From positions 62,001-126,000 of the forward strand of contig JAPKMT010000003.1 in the NCBI GenBank assembly GCA_026645735.1: a stretch of DNA of 64,000 nucleotides, in the 5' to 3' direction. Shown piece by piece: positions 46,116-55,417 of this stretch. The translations under genes and the position numbers were made by a program. Every line of letters starts with the position of its first letter. The stretch's first letter is position 1. The DNA comes from Flexilinea sp. GTDB taxonomy: Bacteria > Chloroflexota > Anaerolineae > Anaerolineales > Anaerolineaceae. The notes under the pieces are model-generated. The model did not search any database and was not told where the DNA came from. It saw only the letters and a list, made by a program, of their open reading frames with translations.

Positions 46116-46236
46116 CAGCAATTCGAAATATGGGGAGAATTATTTGTTGTTGTGTTGTTTTTACGTAGAGCGTAAAAACAACACAACAACAAGTTTTCTC
46201 TTTTTCTCAAAAGGTTTTCCAAATTTCGAATTACTG
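46116..46236. repeat. MITE-like palindromic element, copy D
   Basis: A 121-bp element, CAGCAATTCGAAATATGG to AAATTTCGAATTACTG, long flank on the right. The perfect 22-bp hairpin has arms 46144-46165 and 46171-46192 and loop TAGAG. Compared with copy B the stem has GTTTTTACG/CGTAAAAAC instead of GTTTTTGCG/CGCAAAAAC, so both arms changed together. No 9-bp flanking duplication is visible (GAAGAACCA versus ACTGTTTGG). TATAAT at 46261 begins 24 bp past the right end. Confidence 0.92.
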
Positions 46237-46260
46237 ACTGTTTGGGTTTGTATTTCCGTT

Positions 46261-46266
46261 TATAAT
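46261..46266 (+). promoter_or_regulatory. Putative -10 box for alaS
   Basis: An exact TATAAT lies 52 bp upstream of the alaS ATG, immediately downstream of repeat copy D. A leader of about 45 nt with GAGGAG follows. Confidence 0.5.
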
Positions 46267-46318
46267 TCTAAGGCGATGTAATAAAAAATAGACTATTCTC
46301 AAAAGAGGAGAGATCACG

Positions 46319-49057
46319 ATGGAAAAAGAATTCAGCGGAAATCATATACGGCAGCAATTTATAGATTTTTTTGTTGATAGAGGACATACAGCCGTGCGTT
46401 CCGCATCTTTGGTTCCTGCCGGTGATAAAACGCTGTTGTTCACGAATGCCGGCATGGTCCAATTCAAGGATATTTTTCTTGGTACTGACAAACGTTCTTA
46501 CACCCGTGCTTGTGACAGTCAAAAATGTATGCGTGTTGCCGGGAAACACAATGATCTGGATGATGTCGGCAGAGATGACAGCCATCATACTTTTTTCGAG
46601 ATGCTTGGTAACTGGTCATTTGGAGATTATTACAAAGAAGAAGCTATCACCTGGGCCTGGGAACTGTTGACAGAAGTATGGAAACTGGATAAAGACAAGC
46701 TTTGGACAACTTGTTTTAAGGACGATCGAGGCGAAATTCAGCCTGATACTGAGGCTTATGAGATTTGGAAAAAACAGCCTGGAATCAATCCGGATCATGT
46801 GCTGTTTTTTGGGCGCAAAGAAAATTTTTGGGAAATGGCCGATACAGGACCTTGTGGCCCATGCAGCGAAATTCACATCGATTTAGGCCCGGATCGCTGT
46901 AATAAGCAACAAGTTCCAGGGCATGTATGCAGTGTTAATGGTGATTGCAGCCGTTATATGGAATTGTGGAATCTTGTCTTCATTCAATACAACCGTATGA
47001 ATGCAGAAACACTCATCCCGTTGACTCAGCAATTTGTTGATACAGGTATGGGATTTGAACGAATTGTGTCCGTTCTGCAAAAGACGGATTCAAACTACAA
47101 AACGGATCTATTTGCAAAAATGATGACAACGATTCGTCAGATCGCCGGTACCGATACAGAGCAGATGCATCAGAATTTTACTCCGTATCGCGTGATTGCA
47201 GATCATGCCAGAGCTGCATCTTTTCTTATTGCTGATGGCGTTGTCCCAGGAAATATTGGCAGAAATTATGTATGCCGTATGATTATTCGAAGAGCTGTCC
47301 GATTTGGACAACAGATTGGAATCAGAGAGCCCTTCATGGACAAAGTCGCGGATAGTGTAATTGAAAGCTACAAAGATGCTTACCCTGAACTTCTGCAAAT
47401 GCGGTCATCGATTCTTAATGCAATTTCCTGGGAGGAAAATCGTTTTAATAAAACACTGGATAATGGTATTGCCCAACTGAATGACATCATTGCTCTGATG
47501 AAAGAGAATCAACAAACAATTGTTGATGGTGAAACTTGTTTTGATCTCTATTCGACACATGGATTGCCGCTCGAAATCACATATGATATTGTTCGTGAAT
47601 ATGGGTTTGAAGTAGATCGCAAAGGATTCCAGAAAGCTGCTGAAATGCACCGTATCGTTTCTGGTGGTGGAAAAGCGATGGGTCAAATGGGTGGTGAGGA
47701 TGCTGACCTTTATGCAATGTATTTCGACCATCTGAAAGACCAGGGTTTGATCTCAGTGGATGGTGTCCGGTATGATCCTTATGAAAATCATCCCATACCA
47801 TCGAAACTGGTGATGCTGATACATGAAAAAGAATCCGTATCAGAAATCCATGAAGGAGATGAAGCAGAATTAATTACTGAAGCGACTAATTTCTACCTGG
47901 AAATGGGTGGTCAGGTCAGTGATACAGGAACCATATTTGGCATTGGAAATGATTTTGTGTTTGAAGTAAATAGTACTAGACGTCCGTGTGCCGGTTTGAT
48001 CGTTCATCAAGGGCGAGTATTACGGGGAAATGCAAAAACAGGCAGTGAGGTGATGGTTGCTGTCGATGGAAATCGGCGGCATGATATCATGCGCAATCAC
48101 ACTGCAACCCATCTGTTGCATGCTGCATTGCATCAGGTGATTGGGAACCAGGCGAGACAGGCTGGTTCATTAGTCGCTCCGGATCGTTTGCGTTTTGATT
48201 TCACCAGTAATCAGGCACTGACATCGGAACAAATTGCAGAAATTGAACAAATTGTCAATATGAAAATATTGGATGCTATTCCGGTTTACACGCAAGTTGA
48301 GAATCTGGATAATGCGATTAAAGAAGGAGTAACGGCGTTATTTAATGAAAAATATGGCAATGAAGTACGGGTTGTCAGAATCAGTCAGGATGGAGAAGAT
48401 GTTATATCGGCTGAACTATGCGGTGGCACCCACGTTTCAAATACCAGTGAGATTGGATTATTCATGATTCTCAGTGAAGGCAGCGTCGCAACAGGTATCC
48501 GTCGAATTGAGGCTGTATCCGGAACGGTTGCAAATATCCATTTGCGGAAAAAAATTGCCGAACTGCGAGAAATGTCTGCAATCCTGAATGTTCCAATGGA
48601 TGATGTATTGGATCGTGTAGATGAACTTCAGGATCAAAACCACAAAGCCCAAAAGGAAATCACCGATCTTCGCAACGAATTGGCGTTAAATAATTTTTCT
48701 GAAAAAATAAATCAGGTTCAGAAAATTCAAGATATTAATTTCCTCGCTATTCACTTGCCAGAGGTGAATCCGGATACTCTCCGAATGATGGCTGACAAAT
48801 TTCGAAATGAAAATGAAAATGCAGTAGCGATCTTAAGTACGGTTTCAGAGGAAAAAGTGGTTTTAGTAGCCACAGTCGATGAATCCGTTATTAAACGCGG
48901 TATGAAAGCAGGCGAAATTGTTTCTGTTGCTTCAGCGGCAGTCGGAGGAAAAGGTGGCGGAAGGCCATCAATGGCTCAAGGTGGCGGAAAAGAGGTTGAC
49001 AAGATCCCGGAAGCTCTCAAAGCTGCCGAAGCATATGTAAAGGAAAAAATCAACTAA
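46319..49057 (+). CDS. alaS: Alanyl-tRNA synthetase
   Basis: A 912-residue class II synthetase. QQFIDFFVDRGHTAVRSASLVP and FTNAGMVQFKDIFLG begin the catalytic domain; RNHTATHLLHAALHQVIG is the editing domain zinc motif, with CGGTHVSNTSEIGLF; the C-terminal C-Ala domain ends GGGRPSMAQGGG. It charges and edits tRNA-Ala. GAGGAG lies 8 nt before the ATG. The stop codon is built into the following terminator. Confidence 0.98.
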   Translation: MEKEFSGNHIRQQFIDFFVDRGHTAVRSASLVPAGDKTLLFTNAGMVQFKDIFLGTDKRSYTRACDSQKCMRVAGKHNDLDDVGRDDSHHTFFEMLGNWSFGDYYKEEAITWAWELLTEVWKLDKDKLWTTCFKDDRGEIQPDTEAYEIWKKQPGINPDHVLFFGRKENFWEMADTGPCGPCSEIHIDLGPDRCNKQQVPGHVCSVNGDCSRYMELWNLVFIQYNRMNAETLIPLTQQFVDTGMGFERIVSVLQKTDSNYKTDLFAKMMTTIRQIAGTDTEQMHQNFTPYRVIADHARAASFLIADGVVPGNIGRNYVCRMIIRRAVRFGQQIGIREPFMDKVADSVIESYKDAYPELLQMRSSILNAISWEENRFNKTLDNGIAQLNDIIALMKENQQTIVDGETCFDLYSTHGLPLEITYDIVREYGFEVDRKGFQKAAEMHRIVSGGGKAMGQMGGEDADLYAMYFDHLKDQGLISVDGVRYDPYENHPIPSKLVMLIHEKESVSEIHEGDEAELITEATNFYLEMGGQVSDTGTIFGIGNDFVFEVNSTRRPCAGLIVHQGRVLRGNAKTGSEVMVAVDGNRRHDIMRNHTATHLLHAALHQVIGNQARQAGSLVAPDRLRFDFTSNQALTSEQIAEIEQIVNMKILDAIPVYTQVENLDNAIKEGVTALFNEKYGNEVRVVRISQDGEDVISAELCGGTHVSNTSEIGLFMILSEGSVATGIRRIEAVSGTVANIHLRKKIAELREMSAILNVPMDDVLDRVDELQDQNHKAQKEITDLRNELALNNFSEKINQVQKIQDINFLAIHLPEVNPDTLRMMADKFRNENENAVAILSTVSEEKVVLVATVDESVIKRGMKAGEIVSVASAAVGGKGGGRPSMAQGGGKEVDKIPEALKAAEAYVKEKIN

Positions 49058-49102
49058 TAAAAAGAGACCGCTTCAAATGACTGAAGCGGTCTCTTTTTAT
49101 TA
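49055..49102. terminator. Bidirectional terminator overlapping the alaS stop codon
   Basis: Two perfect 21-nt arms (49055-49075 and 49082-49102), core AAAGAGACCGCTTCA, with a 6-nt loop. The first TAA of the left arm is the alaS stop. It serves alaS on the plus strand and degV on the minus strand. Confidence 0.93.
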
Positions 49103-49107
49103 ATGGT

Positions 49108-49965
49108 TTATCGATGATTCGCCATAAAGTATAGCGCAATAACACCTGGTCCGGTATGTGATCCAATTACTGGGCCGACATAATTCACAACAAATTCTTT
49201 TGTTCCCAAATTTTGGCGGATCAGATCTATCAGTTTTTCGACTTCATCCATACAATCACCATGGCTGATAAAAACTCTTTGATTCGCTGGATCGATCGAT
49301 ATATCTCTCATTTTTTCAAACAACCGTTTAATCGCTTTATTACGGCCTAATATCTTTTCTCTTGGGATCAATCTTCCGAGGTCATCCATATTCATTACCG
49401 GTTTGACATTAATGACACTTCCAAACCAGGCAGCTCCAGCAGAGACCCTACCTCCTCGCTGCAGGAAAAACAAATCATCGACAGTAAACCAATGGTTAAG
49501 TTTTAATTTATTAGATTCAAGCCAATTTGCGACTTCTTCCAAGTTCTTTCCGGAATCGCGCAATCGAACAGCCTGATCCACCAGATAACCTAAACCCATG
49601 GATGCTGACAATGAATCGATTGTAATAATTCTGCGATCAGGATATGCGTTTCCAAGGATTTCTTTTGCTCTGCGTCCGCTCTCAAGTGTCCCACTCAGAG
49701 CGCTGGAAAATCCGACATAAAGGACGTCTTTGTTTTGAGACAGTGCTTTTTTATATAACTCAACAAATATTTCAGGGTTTGCCTGACTTGTTTTTGACAT
49801 GCTTCCATTCCGCAGCCGATTATAGAATTCTTTTGCGGAGATTGAATTGGAAGTTGGCTGCCCATCAATTGTGAAGGATAAATTTGCAATGTGAAAATCT
49901 GTGTACAAAGCAGTTAAGGATTCCGGTAAATCGCAGCAAGAATCTGTAACGATATGAAATGACAT
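49108..49965 (-). CDS. DegV-family fatty acid-binding protein
   Basis: A 285-residue DegV/FakB-type protein. FHIVTDSCCDLPESL at the N-terminus, SGTLESGRRA and the fatty-acid pocket segment LDDLFFLQRGGRVS with IGSHTGPGVIALYF are conserved. FakB proteins present fatty acids to the FakA kinase; no fakA gene is visible. The start is the ATG 4 nt after CCGGAGG; a 12-codon longer frame has no ribosome-binding site. Confidence 0.93.
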   Translation of the reverse strand: MSFHIVTDSCCDLPESLTALYTDFHIANLSFTIDGQPTSNSISAKEFYNRLRNGSMSKTSQANPEIFVELYKKALSQNKDVLYVGFSSALSGTLESGRRAKEILGNAYPDRRIITIDSLSASMGLGYLVDQAVRLRDSGKNLEEVANWLESNKLKLNHWFTVDDLFFLQRGGRVSAGAAWFGSVINVKPVMNMDDLGRLIPREKILGRNKAIKRLFEKMRDISIDPANQRVFISHGDCMDEVEKLIDLIRQNLGTKEFVVNYVGPVIGSHTGPGVIALYFMANHR

Positions 49966-50166
49966 AAATCCTCCGGTTAAAAATCGTGAATACCTGATCA
50001 AATTATTTCCAAACAGGTTTATAAAAAATTATAAGCGAAAAACTCAATCAATCTTTAATGGGAATCCATGTGTCAATTTTTAGTGACGCATTAATAATTC
50101 AGCAAAGATATCAGTGATTCGGGAAGTTCGTTGATTTTTTGAATTGTTACGCTGATATTTATTTTC

Positions 50167-50261
50167 CAGCAATTCCTACGAAAATTGAATTCAATTTTCA
50201 TTATCGGAAGTGTAATTTTTCTCGATCGATTCGAAAGGTTGGCTCATATTTCGAATTACTG
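50167..50261. repeat. Shortened palindromic element, copy G
   Basis: A 95-bp element, CAGCAATTCCTACG to CATATTTCGAATTACTG. The long G-C tipped hairpin is replaced by a perfect loopless 20-bp palindrome (50180-50199, half-site GAAAATTGAA). Flanks TTTATTTTC (50158-50166) and TTTATTTCC (50262-50270) match at 8 of 9. TAGAAT (50292-50297), a likely -10 for surE, begins 30 bp beyond. The remaining part of the 358-bp gap (49966-50323) shows nothing else. Confidence 0.8.
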
Positions 50262-50323
50262 TTTATTTCCAAAAAAGCGGAAAAAAACTGATTAGAATTA
50301 GTAAAACCAACTACACGGAGAAT

Positions 50324-51127
50324 ATGATGACCGATGCACAGATTGTTTTGACAAATGATGATGGGATTGATTCACCAGGTTTATGGGCGATTGCGGAAAA
50401 ATTGGCTCTATTAGGTAACCTTTGGATTGTTGCTCCAAATGTTCAATATTCTGGAGCTGGGCGATGTTATTTCCGCGAATCAGAGGGCATTATTCAGGAA
50501 CGGGAAAGCAAAGTATCCGGTTCCAATATTCGAGCTTTTGCTGTAAGCGGTTCTCCAGCGCAGTCTGTTTTTCATGCAATTCATGAAATTCTTCCTCAAA
50601 AGCCAAGTTTACTCGTCAGCGGAATAAATTATGGCGAAAACTTGGGGAACATCGTAACCAGTTCCGGTACAATCGGTGCTGCAATAGAAGCAGGTGGTTA
50701 TGGGATAAAATCTATAGCAATTTCATTGGAAATTTTACCCGAAAATGGTTATCTAAATTATTCTGAGGAAGTCGATTTCAGCGCTGCTGCTTTTTTTGGC
50801 CATAAATTCGCATCGCAAGTATTAAAAAATGGTTTACCGGACGGGGTAGATATTCTGAAAATTGATGTTCCCCGAACAGCTACGGCTGCAACTTCCTGGC
50901 GATTGACCCGTGTTTCCCGAATTAGTGAAATGAGCAAGAAAGTCAACCGGATTTCGTTTGATCAACCGGCACAAATTGATTGGTACCCCTATTTTAACAA
51001 TGATTTAATTGAACATGATTCTGATATTCAAGCGGTCTGTAACGAATCGATTGTTTCCGTCAGCCCGATGACGATTGACTTAACCGCAAAAAATGATTTC
51101 TCAGTGATCATGTCCTATCTACAATAA
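50324..51127 (+). CDS. surE: 5'-nucleotidase SurE
   Basis: A 267-residue nucleotidase. IVLTNDDGIDSPGL contains the metal-binding Asp pair, followed by NVQYSGAGRCYF, VSGSPAQSVFHAI and LVSGINYGENLGNIVTSSGT. SurE dephosphorylates nucleoside 5'/3'-monophosphates and short polyphosphate, with a role in stationary survival. CGGAG lies before tandem ATG codons (50324 or 50327). A terminator follows after 8 bp. Confidence 0.96.
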   Translation: MMTDAQIVLTNDDGIDSPGLWAIAEKLALLGNLWIVAPNVQYSGAGRCYFRESEGIIQERESKVSGSNIRAFAVSGSPAQSVFHAIHEILPQKPSLLVSGINYGENLGNIVTSSGTIGAAIEAGGYGIKSIAISLEILPENGYLNYSEEVDFSAAAFFGHKFASQVLKNGLPDGVDILKIDVPRTATAATSWRLTRVSRISEMSKKVNRISFDQPAQIDWYPYFNNDLIEHDSDIQAVCNESIVSVSPMTIDLTAKNDFSVIMSYLQ

Positions 51128-51135
51128 AGCGACTG

Positions 51136-51187
51136 AAAAAAGAACAATCTTCCTGTTTTAAACCTGATGAAGATTGTTCTTTTTTTT
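51136..51187. terminator. Terminator after surE
   Basis: AAAAAAGAACAATCTTC pairs perfectly with GAAGATTGTTCTTTTTT across a 15-nt loop and a further T-run follows. It may also serve the convergent permease gene. Confidence 0.92.
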
Positions 51188-51238
51188 CAATTTTAAATTA
51201 GGTGATGACCACCAAAACACTAACTGTTAGTCATCTTT

Positions 51239-53068
51239 TTATACAATCTTATTCCTCACGTAACCGCTCAGATAATCCATCAAAGAAACCACGACAGCAA
51301 TCGCGATCATTTGCACTGAAGCAGCGCGGTAATTCAATAAGTTGATGTTTTGCTGCAGAAGGAATCCAATACCCCCGCCACCTGCAAAACCGATGATAGT
51401 GGACATACGGACGTTTTGATCCCAGCGATAGAGCGTAAAAGCGATATACGGTGGAATGATTTGAGGTATTACCGCATAAACAACTTGTTGGACGAGATTT
51501 GCACCGGTTGCCTGAATGGCTTCTAATGGCCCTTCTGAAATATTCTCTACCTGTTCTGAATACATTTTGCCTAACGCTGCGATCGTGTGCAATGCTAATG
51601 CGAGCGATCCGGCAAATGGCCCGATTCCAACCCAAACCACAAATACAATGACCATCACCAGCGATTCAATTGATCTAAGGATATTAAACACGGATCGTGT
51701 AATAAAATAGATCACATTTCCGATTCGAATTTCATAATTTGGTTTAAAAACCAAACCCAACACCAGGCCAATTAAACCGCCGATTATTCCTGTATAAACG
51801 TTAATTTCACGCATCTTTTTGAATTCATACAGGAAATTTAATGCATTCATCAACAAAAGACATAATCCGGCAAAAGCTGCAACAGATAAAATGATAGAAA
51901 TGACTTTCTTGAACCAGGCAGATTGTTCAGCCAGAATTCTCTTGCTGATTTTGCCACCCAGACTGCCTATAATGAATGAAACAGCGATCCCGGCTCCTAA
52001 TGGAAGAACCATTTCCAGTATTTCGCCCACATCGCGCACGAATTCTCCAAGAAAAGCAAATGCTCCTAATGATTTCGCCAGTGAATCTCCTGCAAGTATG
52101 AAGACTTCTGAAAGCAATATGCAGAAAACGATAATCGAGATCCCAGCTGCAATTTTGGCGAGGGTTGATTTGAAACCTTTTGTGTCGTGTTCTCCGGGGA
52201 TCGATTGCGAAGATAAAAGTTGTCGTAAGAGGAGAAATGTGAGAAGCGCAAACAATATGCAGCCGACTGCAGCAATTACTGGCGAAATGGTCAAACCTGA
52301 AATGCTGCGGATCATGATTTGCACAATTTTTAAGCCAAGATAAAACCCAATCGGGAACAAAATAAGTGTCAACGAGATGTTCATAAAATCTGTTTTCAAG
52401 CGTTCCATTAAGTTTTTTGCGGCAAAAAAACTGAGCGGGAGTGCAAAAACGAAGCCTACTGTCGTCGATAACAATGCAAGGAAAAGGGTTTCGACAATCT
52501 TATTCCAGGTGTCTTTGAGTGTCCCTGAGATTTTAAGATTACCTGCATATACAGAGGTTTTTACTTGTATGGTTTGCGGTTGTTCAGATTCGCGATTCTT
52601 GGGAATTTTCGTATCAAGCGTAAAATGCCCTGTATCATCGGTCACTGCTTGTCCTAATGTCAGCTTTACTCCATTGGGAGGGATAAATTGCACAAACATC
52701 TGTTCTGATGCTTCAAAATTGAATCCTTCCACAGTAATTGGATCTCCGGGATTGGAACAATACGTGCTTAAAGTCAGGTATGGTGCGGAATTTGATGGAT
52801 CCACTGCAATGCCTGAGTAAGCGTTTCCAGTACATGGCGCGAGAATTTTTGTTTGAATAAAAGTATCGACTGTATCATAAGAAAAAAGATCCGGTTGAAC
52901 CAATGCGCGAATAATTCTGATTAGTTGTTTTTGCCGAATTTCTGATTTTGTCTCTTCAAGGTTTACTTTTGTGACTGAAAAACCGATTGCGTAAAGAATA
53001 ATCAATCCGATGATGATTATGGCAACTTTCATCGAGTGAAGAAATGGAGATTTGGAGTCTTTTTTCAT
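51239..53068 (-). CDS. phnE: Phosphonate-type ABC transporter permease (PhnE-like) with IPT-like and membrane insertions
   Basis: A 609-residue permease, about twice the usual length. It has an N-terminal membrane helix (residues 14-32) and an extracytoplasmic Ig/IPT-like beta domain (about 85-180: YLTLSTYCSNPGDPITVEG, VQFIPPNGVKL). The first PhnE element follows (about 190-220, ALPLSFFAAKNL), then an extra hydrophobic segment of about 225 residues, then the PhnE core with FVVWVGIGPFAGSLALALHT, the EAA-type loop QATGANLVQQVVYAVIPQ and GGGGIGFLL. It begins 4 bp after phnC. An in-frame ATG 8 codons earlier overlaps phnC and is less likely. Confidence 0.88.
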   Translation of the reverse strand: MKKDSKSPFLHSMKVAIIIIGLIILYAIGFSVTKVNLEETKSEIRQKQLIRIIRALVQPDLFSYDTVDTFIQTKILAPCTGNAYSGIAVDPSNSAPYLTLSTYCSNPGDPITVEGFNFEASEQMFVQFIPPNGVKLTLGQAVTDDTGHFTLDTKIPKNRESEQPQTIQVKTSVYAGNLKISGTLKDTWNKIVETLFLALLSTTVGFVFALPLSFFAAKNLMERLKTDFMNISLTLILFPIGFYLGLKIVQIMIRSISGLTISPVIAAVGCILFALLTFLLLRQLLSSQSIPGEHDTKGFKSTLAKIAAGISIIVFCILLSEVFILAGDSLAKSLGAFAFLGEFVRDVGEILEMVLPLGAGIAVSFIIGSLGGKISKRILAEQSAWFKKVISIILSVAAFAGLCLLLMNALNFLYEFKKMREINVYTGIIGGLIGLVLGLVFKPNYEIRIGNVIYFITRSVFNILRSIESLVMVIVFVVWVGIGPFAGSLALALHTIAALGKMYSEQVENISEGPLEAIQATGANLVQQVVYAVIPQIIPPYIAFTLYRWDQNVRMSTIIGFAGGGGIGFLLQQNINLLNYRAASVQMIAIAVVVSLMDYLSGYVRNKIV

Positions 53069-53072
53069 CCTC

Positions 53073-53828
53073 TTAGCCCACCCTCTCTGCATCTCTTCCG
53101 TAAATCTCTTTAAACTTCACATCATTGATTTCACTCGGTACTCCATCAAAAACGACATAGCCATCATTAAGCGCGACGACTCTGTCTGCATAGCGATGGA
53201 CTAAATCCAGAAAATGCAGGCTACAAATCACTGTTACGCCGAATTCCTTATTGATTTTATCCAAATACTGCATAATGGAATGCGCAAGAACCGGATCCAG
53301 TGATGCAACAGGCTCGTCAGCAAGCATTATCTCAGGGTTCTGCATCATGGCTCTGGCGATGCTGACACGCTGTTGTTGTCCGCCGCTGAGTTCATCTGCC
53401 CTTTGATTGGCTTTATCAGCAATTCCGACGCGTTCTAATTGTTTCATGGCATCGAGATAATCCTGTTTTGAAAAACGATTCAAAAAACTCCAGGCAGGAT
53501 TGATATAACCGAGTCTTCCAGACAGTACATTGGTTAAAACCGATGAGCGAAGAACCAAATTAAAGCTTTGAAAGACCATTCCAATTTTTCTGCGGTATAA
53601 GCGCATTTCATTTTCCGGAAGCGCTGCTAAATCGATCCCATTCCAGATAATCTGGCCTTTTGTCGGTTCAATTAAACGATTAATACAACGCAACAGCGTT
53701 GATTTTCCGGAACCACTGAGTCCGATAACCGCAAGAAATTGACCTTTTGGTACATTAAAGGAAATTTCTTTCAATGCCTGTGTACCGCCAGTATATATTT
53801 TTGATAGTTCTTTGATTTCAAGCATCAT
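53073..53828 (-). CDS. phnC: Phosphonate-type ABC transporter ATP-binding protein
   Basis: A 251-residue ATPase. Walker A GLSGSGKSTLLR, signature LSGGQQQRVSIARA, Walker B IMLADEPVASLDP and the switch His (CSLHFLD) are intact. VFQSFNLVLRSSVLTNVL is characteristic of PhnC. It powers uptake of phosphonate, phosphite or a related oxyanion with PhnD and PhnE. No C-P lyase or phosphonatase genes are in the window. Confidence 0.94.
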   Translation of the reverse strand: MMLEIKELSKIYTGGTQALKEISFNVPKGQFLAVIGLSGSGKSTLLRCINRLIEPTKGQIIWNGIDLAALPENEMRLYRRKIGMVFQSFNLVLRSSVLTNVLSGRLGYINPAWSFLNRFSKQDYLDAMKQLERVGIADKANQRADELSGGQQQRVSIARAMMQNPEIMLADEPVASLDPVLAHSIMQYLDKINKEFGVTVICSLHFLDLVHRYADRVVALNDGYVVFDGVPSEINDVKFKEIYGRDAERVG

Positions 53829-53977
53829 GAATCCTTATCGTCATAAAATTTCGGGAGTTCAGATTTTATTGATATTTTTAAAAAAAAAATTGCGTTATGT
53901 TCTCAATTCCTTTTATGCAGCGTATCCAAATAAATTACAAAAAGAATCAGATAGAATACGATCCAGATAAATACTTA

Positions 53978-54010
53978 AAAAAACGGGCAACAGTTGTTGC
54001 CCGTTCTTTT
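53978..54010 (-). terminator. Terminator or attenuator between phnD and phnC
   Basis: On the minus strand, AACGGGCAACA pairs with TGTTGCCCGTT and is followed by seven T residues, just after the phnD stop codon. Partial read-through would give a high ratio of binding protein to transporter. Confidence 0.85.
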
Positions 54011-54020
54011 GGTAACAATT

Positions 54021-55046
54021 TTAGCGGAAATCATCCAGCGTTTCACCCAATTCTGCGACCATTTGGCGAATGATGTCATAGTTTGTATCATCCGTTTTTT
54101 CCAAACCAGTCCAGTCATAGAAATCGGGATTTCCGATTGACTCTGCCCATTCCGGTGTGTCAGCAAAGGCAACCAGCGCTTCCTCAATCTTTGCACGGAT
54201 ATCCGCCGGGAAACCTGGTCCAAAGGATAACGTATCATTTGGAATCGATTCGCTCAGAGCGAGTATTTTTACTTTTTGAACGACATCCGGAGCTTCCTCT
54301 CGTATATTAGCACGTGCATCCTTTACAAGATATCCACCACAATCAATGTTCTTTTTGTCTTCTGTGAGAACACAGGAATCGATCAAATCTTCAGGAATGT
54401 CTGGTGCGTCACCAAATTTCCAGGGTTCTACACCTTCCGGTGTTCGGAAAGCGCTATAAAATACTGTCGCGAAATCAGCTTCACCGTTATAGACAGCTTT
54501 TACAGCCTGGTTATGACCGCCAGCTTGAACCTCTTCTCCAACTTCGATTCCAAGTTGTTTAAACATGACCGACGGAACGGTATATCCTGAGGTCGATGAA
54601 ACATCCGGAAACGCCCATTTTTTACCGGCCAGATCCTCAATTTTCTCAATACCACTGTCTCGGCGGACAATAAATTCCGACCAATATTCTTTGAATCCAT
54701 AACGGAGTGCGGCAAATGCCACATCTACACCACAGAGTTCACTTCCCATCACATACGGTTTTGCGGGAATAAATCCCATTGTATTGTTCGGGCTGGCGCA
54801 CATTTCTTCCACTGTGGCAGCGAATGAAGTAGGTACAGAAACCTCAAAGAAATATCCGGTAGCATCGTGCAATGCTTTTGCCATGATTTCGCCACCAGTG
54901 ACAATAGTATTTGCTTCAACAGAAGGGACAAATAAGACTTTTATTGGATTTCCCTCAGAACCAATTTCAGCCTGAGCGACAACGGGCAGTATCATGATTA
55001 AAGCCATGAGAACTGCAAGGAACAAAGAAATTCTTTTCATTTTCAC
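54021..55046 (-). CDS. phnD: Phosphonate/phosphite ABC transporter substrate-binding protein
   Basis: A 341-residue exported binding protein. The signal peptide (ISLFLAVLMALIMILPVVAQA) is followed by a type II periplasmic-binding fold: IKVLFVPSVEANTIVTGGE, NNTMGFIPAKPYV, IEKIEDLAGKKWAFPDVSSTSGY and GGHNQAVKAVYNGEADFA are the PhnD-family motifs. The ligand is not certain; phosphonates, phosphite and hypophosphite proteins look alike. It has no lipobox, although cells with one membrane often use one. GGAGTG precedes the ATG. Confidence 0.92.
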   Translation of the reverse strand: MKMKRISLFLAVLMALIMILPVVAQAEIGSEGNPIKVLFVPSVEANTIVTGGEIMAKALHDATGYFFEVSVPTSFAATVEEMCASPNNTMGFIPAKPYVMGSELCGVDVAFAALRYGFKEYWSEFIVRRDSGIEKIEDLAGKKWAFPDVSSTSGYTVPSVMFKQLGIEVGEEVQAGGHNQAVKAVYNGEADFATVFYSAFRTPEGVEPWKFGDAPDIPEDLIDSCVLTEDKKNIDCGGYLVKDARANIREEAPDVVQKVKILALSESIPNDTLSFGPGFPADIRAKIEEALVAFADTPEWAESIGNPDFYDWTGLEKTDDTNYDIIRQMVAELGETLDDFR

Positions 55047-55294
55047 TCCTCTAAATATTTGCCATTATGGAATAAATTGAAAACTAACGTCATCTTTATC
55101 ATAGCATAAAAAGGCAAAAAAATAAGATTTAATCGATGCGAATTTATAAAACCGGAAAATTACATCCTGATATTGTATTTTTGGAAATGGGTGTAAATGT
55201 ATACTATGGGTGGGAAGGATTTGATTCAATCAAAAGTTTTGAACAATAAATCTTACCTCTAACCTAAAAAACATACTTCTAACGGACTTAAAAA

Positions 55295-55417
55295 CAGCAA
55301 TTCGAAATGTAAAAAAAAATAATTGTAGTTATGATGTTTTTGCACGAAGCGCAAAAACATCATAACTACAAATTTTCTTTCTCTATTCGAAAAGTATTTC
55401 CATTTTTCAAATTGCTG
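55295..55417. repeat. MITE-like palindromic element, copy E, with perfect 9-bp target duplication
   Basis: A 123-bp element, CAGCAATTCGAAATG to TTTTTCAAATTGCTG, long flank on the right. The hairpin arms 55323-55343 and 55351-55371 pair perfectly over 21 bp (inner TATGATGTTTTTGC); the tip GCACGAAGCGC has one A-C mismatch relative to copy A. The flanking 9-mers ACTTAAAAA (55286-55294 and 55418-55426) are identical. It lies in the 745-bp gap 55047-55791, in which I see no other gene or clear promoter; the rest is AT-rich. Confidence 0.94.

Noticed and set aside
46238..46318. T-box or other riboswitch in the alaS leader; likewise in front of serC, lysA and glnS.
   Set aside because: Leaders are short or without specifier/antiterminator-like elements; none of the conserved T-box sequence was seen.
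29492..55417. The repeats as a CRISPR array.
   Set aside because: Copies are dispersed over tens of kilobases, not arrayed with spacers, and have transposon-like flanks.
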